Below, piece after piece: positions 18,176 through 28,350 of a stretch of 64,000 nucleotides of DNA. The position numbers and the translations under genes are program-made. Location of the stretch: positions 38,218-102,217 of the forward strand of contig JAIPJF010000011.1 in NCBI GenBank assembly GCA_021734325.1, read 5' to 3'. This DNA comes from Fidelibacterota bacterium (GTDB taxonomy: Bacteria; Fidelibacterota; UBA8477; JABMPR01). The notes under the pieces were generated by a model that saw nothing but the letters and a program-made list of their open reading frames with translations, ran no database searches and was not told the origin of the DNA. Position 1 is the stretch's first letter. Each line of letters starts with the position of its first letter.

Positions 18176-21100
18176 CTAATCACTTCCCTCGGCAAATTGC
18201 GCATCAATATCCAGTTCTTTCACAGCACTTTCAATTGATTCAGCACTTGGCAAAATTCCCGTGCGCCATTTAATAGCCAGTCTGCGTGTTTGATTAAAGA
18301 GGCTGAGCAGAACAGGCAAGACAATCAGCGTGCTGAGCGTGGAGACAATGAGACCATAGGCAACAGCGATGGCCATGGGTACCGTTTGCTGGGCGTCTGG
18401 ATTATTGGCGATGATAAGCGGCATCAATCCGGCAATGGTGGTAAGGGAGGTCAGGAGAATGGGTCGGAATCGAGAAAGACCCGCCTCGAACATGGCCTCC
18501 ATGTAGAGCATACCACGCTTTAATCGACGGTTTAGTGTTTCTACAAACACAATGGAATCATTCACCAAAATCCCCACCAGCGCAATGATCCCGAAGTAAG
18601 ATGGCATATCAATCGGGGTTGAGTGAATCGCATGTCCCCAACCAATCCCAATGAACCCGATGGGGATCAACAGAAACAGAATTGCTGTCTGACCAAAAGA
18701 GCGGAAAGTAAAGGCAATAACGGCGAACAAAATAACCAGAATCATCGGCAGAATCCCTCTCATGGAGGCCCCAGCCTCGGCCATGCGTTCTTGTCTGCCT
18801 CCTGAGATGTACCCCACACCTGGATATTTCTTGAAAATTTCTGGCAGGATGACTGTGGTTACCTCATTTTTAATCGCACTCAGGTCAACAGATTTATTGA
18901 CTGCATCCGCTTCAACAGTTACCTGTCGTTGACCGTTGAGGTGTCGTATCATACTCAGACTGCTGGTATAGTGTAAATTGGCAATATCTTTTAACAGATA
19001 GGCTTTTCCTGATGCTGTACGGATGCGCATCATTTCCAGATCACCGATGGAGGAGCGATCCTTTTCAGAATAACGCACCCAGATCTTGACTTCTTCAGTA
19101 CCACGGTTGATTCGTTGCACTTCAGCACCAAAGAATCCGTTTCTGACCTGACTCATCACGGTCTGAATATCAAGACCCAGCAGCAGGGCCTGGTCCTTGA
19201 GGACGATCTCTATTTCCCGCATACCCTGTTGGTTATCATCAATGACATTTTTCAAACCTGACAACTTGTTCAGTTCCGCCTTGAAGTCCTTCACTGCCAG
19301 ATCGAGCTGCTCAATATTATCTCCCAGCATTGAAATAGAGACTGCTTTCCCAAAATGTGAGGACTCCACATAATTCATCCGCTCTACCTGAGGCATGGGT
19401 CCAACGATCTGGCGCCACGCATTTGAAAATTCTGTTGATAGAAAGTCGCGTTCTCTGCTGTCAATAAAATTGACTGAGATCGTTCCTGCATCTGTGGCAG
19501 TTTGTCGTTTCACAACACTGGTGACAACTGCTTTCCCTTCTTTTTTTGCAAATTGTTCGCCAACCTGAATCGCTTTTTGCTCAATGGTGTTGAGCGTGGC
19601 CGCAGTAACCGTCCTGGGCGTTCCTGGCGGCATCTGAATGCTGACATCTGAATAGTTTTGATTTTCAAAATTACTACCACCCATCTGGATGATACCGCCC
19701 ATGACCGCCCCGATCGTGATCAGGAAAAGACCTGTTACGGCTGCTAGAGTAATAAGCCTGTTTCCCAATGCCAGCTTATATACCGGGGCGTACCAGTGAT
19801 CACGAATATGAGCCAGAATTTCTGTTGATCTTTTTTCCAGCCAGCTTGGTTTTCTATCCATCATAAGCGCTTTGGAGTGGGCGATATGAGCCGGCAGGAT
19901 CAGAGCTCCTTCAATCAAAGAGATAAAGAGCGCCAGCATGACTACCAGAGCCATTTCCCTGAAGAACTGACCGAAGGTGCCTTCGATAAGCAGGAAGGCT
20001 GAGAATGCCACCATGGTTGTGATCACAGCTGAAGTAACAGCCGGAAGGACTTCCAGGGCGCCATCAATAGCTGCCCTGATACGACGTTTCCCCTGCTCAT
20101 GGTGCTGATAAATATTTTCGGCAATGACGATACCGTCATCCACGAGAATACCAACGACCAGAATCATTCCGAACAGAGAAATACGATTTAGCGTAATATC
20201 AAGCAAAGGCGCCAAGGCAAACATACCCATAAACGAAAGGGGTATTGAGATGGCCACCCAAAATGCCATTCTGGGATTTAAGGCCAGCGAGAGAAAGATA
20301 ACAACCAGAATGAATCCCATGATACCATTGTTCGCGAGAATGGCCTGCATACTGCGGACACCATCAGCCCTGTTGGATAGTACTTTTGCCTGGACCACTT
20401 CATTCTCGGCATTGAAGTTCTTGATGTATTCCTCAACTGCGTCAGCCACATAGATAATGTCTTCTTCGCTTGTATATTTTACCGAAATGAAAGCAGCCGG
20501 TTTGCCATCAACAAAAACAACATCTGTGTCTTCGGCCCACTTGTCGCTTACTGTGGCCACATCCTTAAGCCTGAGGACCGTACCGTCCCTGTTGGAACGG
20601 AGAACGATCTCTTCCAGTTCTCTGGCATAATATTTTTTTTGTCTCGTGCGAATACTCAGATCCTCTGAAGCACCGCGAATCGTGCCTCCAGTAAGATCAA
20701 TATTTGCACTGCGAATAACGACGATGGCCTGAGCCATTGTCAATCCGTATGCGTCAAGATCGGTTTCCCTGAATGCAATCTCGATCTCTTCATCTGGAAA
20801 GCCACTGATATCAATTTTGCTGATGCCCGGTTTGGCCAGAAGTTCATCTTCGATTCTCAGCGCTTCCTGTTTGATCTGGGTAAGGTCCACATCACCGTTG
20901 ATCATAAAATCAATGGCATTTGAACGGAATTCCCATTTGCTGGCCCTCGGTGGCTCAATACCAGAGGGAAATGAGCTGATTCCATCGATGTTATTTTTGA
21001 TTTCCTGGAGGACAATGTCCGCATCAACACCACTTATTAGCTCAGCAGTTACAGTACCAACATTTTCCCTGGATGTTGAAGTGAGCTTCTTGATCCCTGT

Positions 21101-21325
21101 AAGACCCTGGAGGCTTTGCTCGATCTTTAGAATGACCCCTTGCTCTACCTCTTCTGGGGAAGCTCCGGGATAAACAGTTGTAATGTTGACCACGCCGGGA
21201 TCAATTTTTGGGATCCTGGTGGATCGCAGAGTCGAGAGTCCCGCCCATCCAAGAAAAACGATCAGGAGAATGAGAACATTACCAGCAGAGGAGTACTTGA
21301 TAAAGTACTGAATAATGCCTTTCAT
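18176..21325 (-). CDS. RND efflux transporter (HAE1/AcrB type)
   Basis: 1049 residues with the two-fold RND layout: TM1, a large periplasmic loop, TM2-6, a second loop and TM8-12. The TM4 proton-relay acids are visible in GILVDDGIVIAEN, and the pseudo-repeat partner is GILVNDSIVFVE. It overlaps the adaptor gene by one base (TAATG). No outer-membrane TolC-type gene is adjacent, so the tripartite channel must be encoded elsewhere. Confidence 0.95.
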   Translation of the reverse strand: MKGIIQYFIKYSSAGNVLILLIVFLGWAGLSTLRSTRIPKIDPGVVNITTVYPGASPEEVEQGVILKIEQSLQGLTGIKKLTSTSRENVGTVTAELISGVDADIVLQEIKNNIDGISSFPSGIEPPRASKWEFRSNAIDFMINGDVDLTQIKQEALRIEDELLAKPGISKIDISGFPDEEIEIAFRETDLDAYGLTMAQAIVVIRSANIDLTGGTIRGASEDLSIRTRQKKYYARELEEIVLRSNRDGTVLRLKDVATVSDKWAEDTDVVFVDGKPAAFISVKYTSEEDIIYVADAVEEYIKNFNAENEVVQAKVLSNRADGVRSMQAILANNGIMGFILVVIFLSLALNPRMAFWVAISIPLSFMGMFALAPLLDITLNRISLFGMILVVGILVDDGIVIAENIYQHHEQGKRRIRAAIDGALEVLPAVTSAVITTMVAFSAFLLIEGTFGQFFREMALVVMLALFISLIEGALILPAHIAHSKALMMDRKPSWLEKRSTEILAHIRDHWYAPVYKLALGNRLITLAAVTGLFLITIGAVMGGIIQMGGSNFENQNYSDVSIQMPPGTPRTVTAATLNTIEQKAIQVGEQFAKKEGKAVVTSVVKRQTATDAGTISVNFIDSRERDFLSTEFSNAWRQIVGPMPQVERMNYVESSHFGKAVSISMLGDNIEQLDLAVKDFKAELNKLSGLKNVIDDNQQGMREIEIVLKDQALLLGLDIQTVMSQVRNGFFGAEVQRINRGTEEVKIWVRYSEKDRSSIGDLEMMRIRTASGKAYLLKDIANLHYTSSLSMIRHLNGQRQVTVEADAVNKSVDLSAIKNEVTTVILPEIFKKYPGVGYISGGRQERMAEAGASMRGILPMILVILFAVIAFTFRSFGQTAILFLLIPIGFIGIGWGHAIHSTPIDMPSYFGIIALVGILVNDSIVFVETLNRRLKRGMLYMEAMFEAGLSRFRPILLTSLTTIAGLMPLIIANNPDAQQTVPMAIAVAYGLIVSTLSTLIVLPVLLSLFNQTRRLAIKWRTGILPSAESIESAVKELDIDAQFAEGSD

Positions 21326-22485
21326 TAGACCTGGCCCTGCTCCCCTACAACACTTTCCGACGCCTGAGTTTCCACCGAGGGCTGTACCTTGACTTCCGTT
21401 CCATCATACAGACTGAGTGTTTTTGTCGATAATTGCACACCGTCTTCCAGGCCGTTAACAATTGCGTATTCTCCCATGGTTGAAACAACATCCACTTCCC
21501 TGTAGTGAATGACCCCATCAATTACCTGAAGTGTGATATTTCCATTGTAGAGCATTTTACGGGGAAGACGAATGCCATGGACATAGCTGGAGGTCTGAAC
21601 CGCCCCCCTGAGGAACATGCCTTCTCTCAATTCAGGTGCAGAAAGCTGAACAAAAACTTTTACCATTTGACTGATTTCATCCATCCCGACATTGATTCTG
21701 GTGACCGTACCCTGCCATGACCCTGATATGCTTTCACTTGTCAGCATCACCTTGTCCCCCACTTTAATGTGTTTGACCTCCCCAATACTGACGCTGGTTT
21801 CCAGGTCATAAACTTCTGGATTAATAAAAACGCCGAGTGATTGTCCGACACGGACCAGGTTTCCAGGCGTAATGTTGCTTTGGATCAGGACGCCATTGAA
21901 GGGAGCGCGGATGGTATACTTTTCTAGTTTTGATTCCTGGGCTTTAATCTGATAATACGTGCTGTATATGCCTCTTGCCGCCACAAATAGCTTTTCTCTT
22001 TCATTCAGGGGGTCGGGCAAGGGTTTTGTGATCTCTTCACTGTTACAGTTTTGCAGATAGTTGTTCCAGGACTTATAGCTTTCCGGATAATCGAATTTTA
22101 ACTCGGGCAACAGGGAGGCAATGGCCGTCAGCAGGTTGCTGCGCTGGGCTCTCAGATTAAGCTCTGTTTCTTCCCTGTTGATGCGCAACATCACTTCACC
22201 TTTTTGATAGACTGTTCCGGTCAGGAATTCCTTCTGGTTGATCTCCAGAACACCGGACACTTCAGCCAGAACATCTACTTTTTTCTGGGCGGTCAGTCTT
22301 CCGATCACTGGAATCGTAATTTGCAGCTGACTGTTGTTTACTTCCATAACGCCAATAACTGGACGATTATCGGTTGATGGTTTCCTTTTTGGTGGTGATT
22401 TAAAGGAAATCAATAGCATCATCAGGCTCACAGATATGATCGCGATCGCACCAAGAATGGATATCTGTTTTATTTTGTAGGTCAT
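21325..22485 (-). CDS. RND efflux periplasmic adaptor (membrane fusion protein)
   Basis: 386 residues: one N-terminal helix (about 6-28), biotinyl-lipoyl-like halves (VIGRLTAQKKVDVLAEVSG and IRAPFNGVLIQSNITPG), an alpha-helical hairpin between them, and beta-barrel and membrane-proximal domains. The ATG at 22485 is chosen because TGGAG is well spaced upstream; a longer reading from 22545 lacks support. First gene of the two-gene RND operon. Confidence 0.92.
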   Translation of the reverse strand: MTYKIKQISILGAIAIISVSLMMLLISFKSPPKRKPSTDNRPVIGVMEVNNSQLQITIPVIGRLTAQKKVDVLAEVSGVLEINQKEFLTGTVYQKGEVMLRINREETELNLRAQRSNLLTAIASLLPELKFDYPESYKSWNNYLQNCNSEEITKPLPDPLNEREKLFVAARGIYSTYYQIKAQESKLEKYTIRAPFNGVLIQSNITPGNLVRVGQSLGVFINPEVYDLETSVSIGEVKHIKVGDKVMLTSESISGSWQGTVTRINVGMDEISQMVKVFVQLSAPELREGMFLRGAVQTSSYVHGIRLPRKMLYNGNITLQVIDGVIHYREVDVVSTMGEYAIVNGLEDGVQLSTKTLSLYDGTEVKVQPSVETQASESVVGEQGQV

Positions 22486-22710
22486 TTGTATAAATCTCCA
22501 GTCATAAGTCTTAATTCGGGAACTCAATCTAATCAACCCGGCCACATAAAATATTCAAATGATCGTGCTGGCGGGTTGTTCGCTTCATTCAGTGTTTTAT
22601 ACGGAATTGAAGTCTGTCGAGTATAGAGCGCCCTGTCAAAAGTCTTTAGATACCGCTCAATGGTTTTGGTTAAGAAGTAGATGCCTTTTTTATTCATTTG
22701 TTTGTGAAAT

Positions 22711-22739
22711 CCTTGCGAAGATTCCGTCCCTTCGCGAGG
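22711..22739. repeat. Inverted repeat between ppiase gene and RND operon
   Basis: Arms CCTTGCGAAG (22711-22720) and CTTCGCGAGG (22730-22739), one mismatch, 9-nt loop. It lies 23 nt past the cyclophilin stop. It could stop that transcript, although no U-run follows, or be a relic of the GAAG-rich dispersed repeats. Confidence 0.45.
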
Positions 22740-22761
22740 ATAAACAACAGGCCTAAAGAGA

Positions 22762-23244
22762 TTAGCTTTCTGTTATGACGACCTTTTCCATGATATCACC
22801 CTGCCTGATGCTGTTCAAGACATCCACATCAGAAACCAGTTTTCCAAATACAGTGTGGCGATTATCAAGATGGGGCTGGGAGGCATGGGTAATAAAAAAC
22901 TGACTCCCATTCGTTCCAGGTCCGGCGTTGGCCATGGAAATCACATTATCAATATGGCGAAGTGGGTTGTTCTCAAATTCGTCGGCGAATTTATATCCCG
23001 GACCGCCCATACCTGAACCAGTAGGGTCACCGCCCTGGATCATGAAGTTTGAGATTACACGATGAAAGCTGACCCCGTCATAGAATCCCTGGCGGGTAAG
23101 AAACACAAAATTATTTACAGTCTTTGGGGCATGCTCAGGATAAAGCTCCAGACGCAGACTCCCTTTATTGGTAAGGATCTCAGCTGTATATGATTTTTCA
23201 GTATCGATCTGCAATTCCGGTGGTGTATTCCATTGTAATGACAT
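22762..23244 (-). CDS. Cyclophilin-type peptidyl-prolyl cis-trans isomerase
   Basis: 160 residues, no signal peptide. Cyclophilin core: NFVFLTRQGFYDGVSFHRVI, FMIQGGDPTGSGMGGPGYKF, MANAGPGTNGSQFFITHA and LDNRHTVFGKLVSD. Catalytic Arg in FHRV. A cytoplasmic proline isomerase for protein folding. Single gene with a 200-nt upstream gap. Confidence 0.95.
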   Translation of the reverse strand: MSLQWNTPPELQIDTEKSYTAEILTNKGSLRLELYPEHAPKTVNNFVFLTRQGFYDGVSFHRVISNFMIQGGDPTGSGMGGPGYKFADEFENNPLRHIDNVISMANAGPGTNGSQFFITHASQPHLDNRHTVFGKLVSDVDVLNSIRQGDIMEKVVITES

Positions 23245-23446
23245 AATTATTCTTTCTCTTTTAATTTTCAGTCCCTCTACAAAAATATTTCCCTGAATTT
23301 TTCAATCCATCTGGAAACAGTCGAACAAGCTAGATGTTCCCGCTCGTAACCCAACAATTTTATTCATCTTCCATGATTTTTGAGGGTGTGTCACTGGCCT
23401 GACTTTTTTGTGGAAATATTTGTGCCGGGATTAACCAGTCGTCTCC

Positions 23447-25471
23447 TTAATCCCTGTCCGTCCTGAATCCCTTAAACAGGGTCGCTGCGGTTTGGATGTA
23501 GGCTCGAAAATGTTCCTGATAGTAAGGAATTAAGGGTGAGTTTACTTCTATTGCTTGCGGTTCATCTCGAATGGGGAGGGTCACTTTATACAGTTCTGCC
23601 TTCTGACCAAAACGTTCCCTGTACAGATAACCATCTTCCAGCCACAACGCTTCATCTTCTGTTATTCGGCAAACCACTGGAGTGCCTGGTGACAGAGCGT
23701 TCTGGCCAAAGAAATTATAGCTTTGATCATAATTGATCAGCCCCAGGATTGTGGGAGCGATGTCTACCTGGCTCACGGGCTGCTCAATTAATTTCGGTTC
23801 CAGCAATAGTCCAGGAGCTGATATTACAAAAGGAATATTGGCATTCCTTATGTTTTCGAATTGGTCTTTGGCGATCGGCAGACCATGGTCTGCGATGAAT
23901 ACGAAAATGGTATTCTCATACCAGTCTCGTTGTGAGGCCAGTTCCATGAATTCACCCATCACGTGATCAACATAGGACATGCTGCGATGGACAAGTCCAG
24001 AATGGTAAAGTGTATCAGGCAAAGAGCCAACCTTGGTCTCATAACTTGACGGAAACCTCCATGGTTGGTGATTCGTCGTTGTGAACATGGTCAAAAATAT
24101 TGGGGATTCTGCCTCGTCAACTTCCTTCAGTATACGATCAAAAACATAGTGATCAAAAACACCCCATTTTGTGCCTTCCGCCTGATTACTGAAATCATGT
24201 CTTTCAATCACCCGGTCAAATCCGTTTGCCTTTACAAAGCCTTTCATGTTGTCGAACTGCGGATCGCCACCATACACAAAAAGCGTTTTATAACCAATAT
24301 CCTTGAGTGCTGTTCCCAGACTTGGAACCTTACCAACAGACTCCACTCTGGAGATGAGGGGTAAGCCCGGCAGGGTTGGCCATGACATCAGAGTTGAGCC
24401 GATACCGTGGGCTGAGCGCTTGCCATTTGCATAGCAGTTTGTAAAGGCTATTCCCTCTCTTGCCAGTCGGTCCAGATTTGGTGTAATGGAGTGTTCTTCG
24501 CCATTCATATATCCACAAAACAGACCGCTGTGCGATTCAAGCAGGATCAGAATGATGTTGGGCTTTATCATGGCCGTGCCGCGATTGATCCGCCGCATTG
24601 AATGGTTATCGACAAAATCAGTCTCAGGTGACTCAAGGAGGTTGCGCGTGATTTGGAAAGCCTCGTCCGCTCCGTAATAGCTGACCAGCTCAGCTGCCTT
24701 GCTGCCTGAAGAAAATTGTATGGCTGATCGTCCGAAAATGAACATGCTGTTGAGCGCAATTTGATTCGCCAGAAAATCTCGGCTGAACATGGCTTGTCCC
24801 CAATCGATTGGTCGCTCCTGCCATCCACCTCGGATTGATGTACCCAGGAGTATGATCGATAACAGCACGCCAACGGCTTTCATGCCCACGGTAGATGGTT
24901 TTGCCTTGATTGCCCGGTCCCCTTTTCGGTAAAGGGTGAACACGAAGCCTGTCAGCAGGACAAGGACTATCACGGCAGGAATGACAGGATATTCTGCATA
25001 GATATAGGCCATACTTTCTTTTTGGGTGACATAGGACCTCACCGTGAGATAGTTCAAATGACTGTTGAACTCCATAAAGGTAAAGACATCTACAATATTG
25101 ATAAGCGATATGGTGAAGCTTATTAAAACGAGATAGGTGAATGATAGATATTTGAATACAATCTCTTTGATCTTGAAAAGCCGAAGCATAAGCAAGCCCG
25201 CTATGGGAAGCATCAAATAGGAGGCAATTACAGCATCCAGTCGCAAACCTACAAAGAAAGCCGAGAAATAAAGCCATCCATTTCCCGGACGGAGAAATTG
25301 AAATTCCGACAGGAGAAAGATCAGTCTCCAAAAATTCATCAGAGCGATCAAATAGATAAAACCCCACCAGAATTGCAGAAACGAGGTCGGCAGAGTGGGG
25401 ATATTTCGACCTCTGATATGGATCATCAGCCATTGTCCAAGACGAGTTTCAGCCAAAAGAGTATTTACCAA
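23447..25471 (-). CDS. LTA synthase-family membrane sulfatase/phosphotransferase
   Basis: 674 residues: about five N-terminal helices (1-215) and a sulfatase-fold domain (about 295-590) with PNIILILLESHSG (metal Glu), HGLPI and DHG metal sites. At the usual catalytic Thr there is a Ser (S353, in GKRSAHG). Related proteins transfer phosphoglycerol or phosphoethanolamine to periplasmic glycans. The start is TTG at 25471 with GGAG seven bases upstream. The substrate in this Gram-negative setting is probably an osmoregulated glycan or lipid headgroup (inference). Confidence 0.87.
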   Translation of the reverse strand: MVNTLLAETRLGQWLMIHIRGRNIPTLPTSFLQFWWGFIYLIALMNFWRLIFLLSEFQFLRPGNGWLYFSAFFVGLRLDAVIASYLMLPIAGLLMLRLFKIKEIVFKYLSFTYLVLISFTISLINIVDVFTFMEFNSHLNYLTVRSYVTQKESMAYIYAEYPVIPAVIVLVLLTGFVFTLYRKGDRAIKAKPSTVGMKAVGVLLSIILLGTSIRGGWQERPIDWGQAMFSRDFLANQIALNSMFIFGRSAIQFSSGSKAAELVSYYGADEAFQITRNLLESPETDFVDNHSMRRINRGTAMIKPNIILILLESHSGLFCGYMNGEEHSITPNLDRLAREGIAFTNCYANGKRSAHGIGSTLMSWPTLPGLPLISRVESVGKVPSLGTALKDIGYKTLFVYGGDPQFDNMKGFVKANGFDRVIERHDFSNQAEGTKWGVFDHYVFDRILKEVDEAESPIFLTMFTTTNHQPWRFPSSYETKVGSLPDTLYHSGLVHRSMSYVDHVMGEFMELASQRDWYENTIFVFIADHGLPIAKDQFENIRNANIPFVISAPGLLLEPKLIEQPVSQVDIAPTILGLINYDQSYNFFGQNALSPGTPVVCRITEDEALWLEDGYLYRERFGQKAELYKVTLPIRDEPQAIEVNSPLIPYYQEHFRAYIQTAATLFKGFRTDRD

Positions 25472-25581
25472 ATAGAATCTCCAGCGAATTGAATGTCTTG
25501 CATGGACATGGTGACACTTTCATTTGAAGGGGGCCAGCCAGCTATGGCGAAAGAAGTTGAACTGAACCCAGAGTTTGCCAA

Positions 25582-28320
25582 TTACGCCTTTTCCTTTTCC
25601 CTGTCAGCTATTCCCATAATGGCCGGCAATAGGATTACCGTCGTAAAAAAACAGGCTCCGACTCCGATGATCAGGGCATAGGACAGACTGGCGTAACCAC
25701 GATAAGCTGAGAACATCATGGATCCAAATGCCAGCATGGTGGTAACTGATGTTAACAAAACTGCTTTACCTGTGCTAGCGAATACGGTCGATGCCGAACG
25801 AGCGCCTTCCAGTCTCCAGCGATGGACAATATGTACCCCGTCATCAATCCCGATACCCAGGATCAGGGGCAAAGCCATCACGTTGACCACGTCAAGCTGG
25901 AGCCCAAGGAGGTCCATAATGCCAACCATCCAGATCGCACCTGTCGCCAGTGGCAACATGGCCAAGAGGGCTATTCCAAAATGTTTGAAATCAATAAGCA
26001 GGAGAATGTAGACCAGCACGATGGTCAGAAGTGCTGCATTTTTTCCGTCCCTGGCGACAACATCCATAAGCGCCCGAAAGACTGGTGGCATCCCGGTGCT
26101 GCGATTACTTATTGTGTCCAAGTCATCTGTAAAGGTGGCCAGAAATTGAAAATCCTGCCAGATGTTTCCAGAGGGCAGAACTGTCGTCAGGAACAGTGTG
26201 CGGTCCCGGCTTGCATAGCGGTCCAGCACTGACTCGGGTAACGTTTCCAGGGTCAGTGTATCTGTCCCTGCCATTTTCAGCACGCTTGACCTGAAGTAAT
26301 CCGCGTAAGCCTCTTGAAAAATATTCAGGCGATTCACCAGTTGAGCTTTATCCTGCTTGAACAGCTCATATATTTTTGTGAAGATGGTATTTGCCGAGGT
26401 CTCTTCCATCCCGCCGACGATTTTTTTGGCACGATTAAATATTTTATCCTGACCGCCCAAAAACGACATGGACTGGAATTCCATGATATTCATTTCCAGC
26501 CTTTCCAATTCTGAAACCAGGGTGGGAAGATCCTTTTGATCGATCCTCTTGATCTGTTTCGCACTGATCATTTTTCGTACCTCTTCAATGTGAGGACGTC
26601 GTCTGGCTTGTTGTTCCAGGGAGGGAAGATAGGTCGATATGTCGTCCACGCTGGCTACGGATGGAAGTGTTTTGGCCTTTCGGGTCAATTCTCGCGCTTC
26701 ATCAACACTCTCTGCTACCAGATAGGCAAAATCCATACTCAGGTCAAACTTATCCTGAACCGTATCCTGAAGTGTAATGCTTGGAATTCCTTCCGGTTCA
26801 AGATCCATATAATTGTAATTGAAACTTATTCTTTTTGCTGAAACGAAAAACAGGCCCGTCAGAACCACAAGTCCCAGCAATGTTTTCCAGGGATGGTTCT
26901 GCAGTATTGCTGCAGCTCTCCCCATGCTTTTAAATGTCAGGTCCGATTTTTTCTGCTGGATGTTCGACCCTTTTAATGCGAGACGTTTATCCAGTCGTTT
27001 CTCCCTGATCGCCAGGAAGGTTGGCAGGACCACAAAGGAGGAGATCATAACGGCGATCAATCCAATGGCTGTCACCAGACCCATTTCACTCATGGCGCGT
27101 GAATCACCTATCATCAAGGCCAGGAAGGCCACTGCTGTTGTCAATGCTCCAGTTGAAACACCCTTGCCGCTTTTCAGCAGGCCTGCTTCCATTGCTTCTG
27201 AGAGGGGTAGTCCTTTACCCCGCATCTCTGTAAAGGTCGAGATGACATGGATGGAAAAATCTATTCCAAGTCCCAGCAGGATCACAATAAACATGGCGGT
27301 CATGATGTTTAATACGGGAACAAAGATGGCCACCAGACCGGCTGCCCAGATGAGACCGATAAACAGATTAAGCAGTGCCAGGAGGGGCGCGACCCACATT
27401 TTAAAAGCCATGAACAGCAATGCTCCGATGGCAATAAACGAGAGGATCATGGACAAGCCTATTCCCTGGGTCCCATAGACCATTTCATCTCTTCCCAGTG
27501 GAATGGAGCCTGTGAGGCCGGCTTGTACATTGGGGTAGCTTTTCAGCAGCTCTGTGACAACTCCCTGCACAGCATCAGTACCATCAACCATCAGATATGT
27601 GTCGACCATACTGAAGGTTGGAACAACATTTAGGATGAGCGCCTCGTGATCATAGGAAAGAAAATAGGGTTCACCGAGTAGAAGCTTGTCCACTGCAGCT
27701 TCGGCAGCAGAAGGTTCAATTTGTCCTTTTGCCAATGTCTGCTTCAATTCCCCCAGCCAGGAATCAATACCGTTCAGAAAGATGACTGCTCCATCCTCCT
27801 CCTCCCGTGATGAAATTGATTCATCCGGTTGGATGTATTCCTTTTCAAAACTATTGTTCATGTTGGTGAGCAGACCAACCAAGCCCGGGTCCTGAAAAAC
27901 ATCCTTGAGATTATCAAGATCGTCCTCTTTCATGAGCATAAAACCGTGCTCCTTGATAAAGTCAACCTCGGTTTTATAATCCACTCGCCTCACATATATA
28001 TGGGGCTCCATGTCCTTGCCGGGAACACTCAATGGTTTCAATAGTCTTGGTGCCAGATCCTCGGCAAATGCCTTGATCTCGACTTCTGGCCCCTGGGCTA
28101 CGACCACAATACTGGATGCAGATTGAAACTCTTCCAGAATACGATCAAATTCTATTGTGCGTCGGTCACCTGCCGGCAGCATGTCTGACCATTTTGGGCT
28201 CATCGATATACCGCCTGACAATGCCCCCAGAACAACGGTCACGCCTGCCATGATCCATATCATCAATTTGGTCCTGTTCACTGCCAGGTTGGCCATTCTT
28301 TTGATTAATCGTTCCCTCAT
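25582..28320 (-). CDS. RND superfamily (MMPL-type) exporter
   Basis: 912 residues, two halves each with an N-terminal helix, a periplasmic loop and five helices. Duplicated motifs GLGIDFSIHVIST and GIGIDDGVHIVHRW mark the MMPL/HpnN-like group that moves lipids or sterol-like molecules. The ATG at 28320 fits AAGGA six bases upstream better than the TTG at 28326. Last gene of the operon tetR-lolA-like-OMP-MMPL. Other bacteria have similar TetR/LolA-like/MMPL clusters. Confidence 0.9.
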   Translation of the reverse strand: MRERLIKRMANLAVNRTKLMIWIMAGVTVVLGALSGGISMSPKWSDMLPAGDRRTIEFDRILEEFQSASSIVVVAQGPEVEIKAFAEDLAPRLLKPLSVPGKDMEPHIYVRRVDYKTEVDFIKEHGFMLMKEDDLDNLKDVFQDPGLVGLLTNMNNSFEKEYIQPDESISSREEEDGAVIFLNGIDSWLGELKQTLAKGQIEPSAAEAAVDKLLLGEPYFLSYDHEALILNVVPTFSMVDTYLMVDGTDAVQGVVTELLKSYPNVQAGLTGSIPLGRDEMVYGTQGIGLSMILSFIAIGALLFMAFKMWVAPLLALLNLFIGLIWAAGLVAIFVPVLNIMTAMFIVILLGLGIDFSIHVISTFTEMRGKGLPLSEAMEAGLLKSGKGVSTGALTTAVAFLALMIGDSRAMSEMGLVTAIGLIAVMISSFVVLPTFLAIREKRLDKRLALKGSNIQQKKSDLTFKSMGRAAAILQNHPWKTLLGLVVLTGLFFVSAKRISFNYNYMDLEPEGIPSITLQDTVQDKFDLSMDFAYLVAESVDEARELTRKAKTLPSVASVDDISTYLPSLEQQARRRPHIEEVRKMISAKQIKRIDQKDLPTLVSELERLEMNIMEFQSMSFLGGQDKIFNRAKKIVGGMEETSANTIFTKIYELFKQDKAQLVNRLNIFQEAYADYFRSSVLKMAGTDTLTLETLPESVLDRYASRDRTLFLTTVLPSGNIWQDFQFLATFTDDLDTISNRSTGMPPVFRALMDVVARDGKNAALLTIVLVYILLLIDFKHFGIALLAMLPLATGAIWMVGIMDLLGLQLDVVNVMALPLILGIGIDDGVHIVHRWRLEGARSASTVFASTGKAVLLTSVTTMLAFGSMMFSAYRGYASLSYALIIGVGACFFTTVILLPAIMGIADREKEKA

Positions 28321-28350
28321 GATCAATCCTTTCTTAATCCTGATTGCGTA

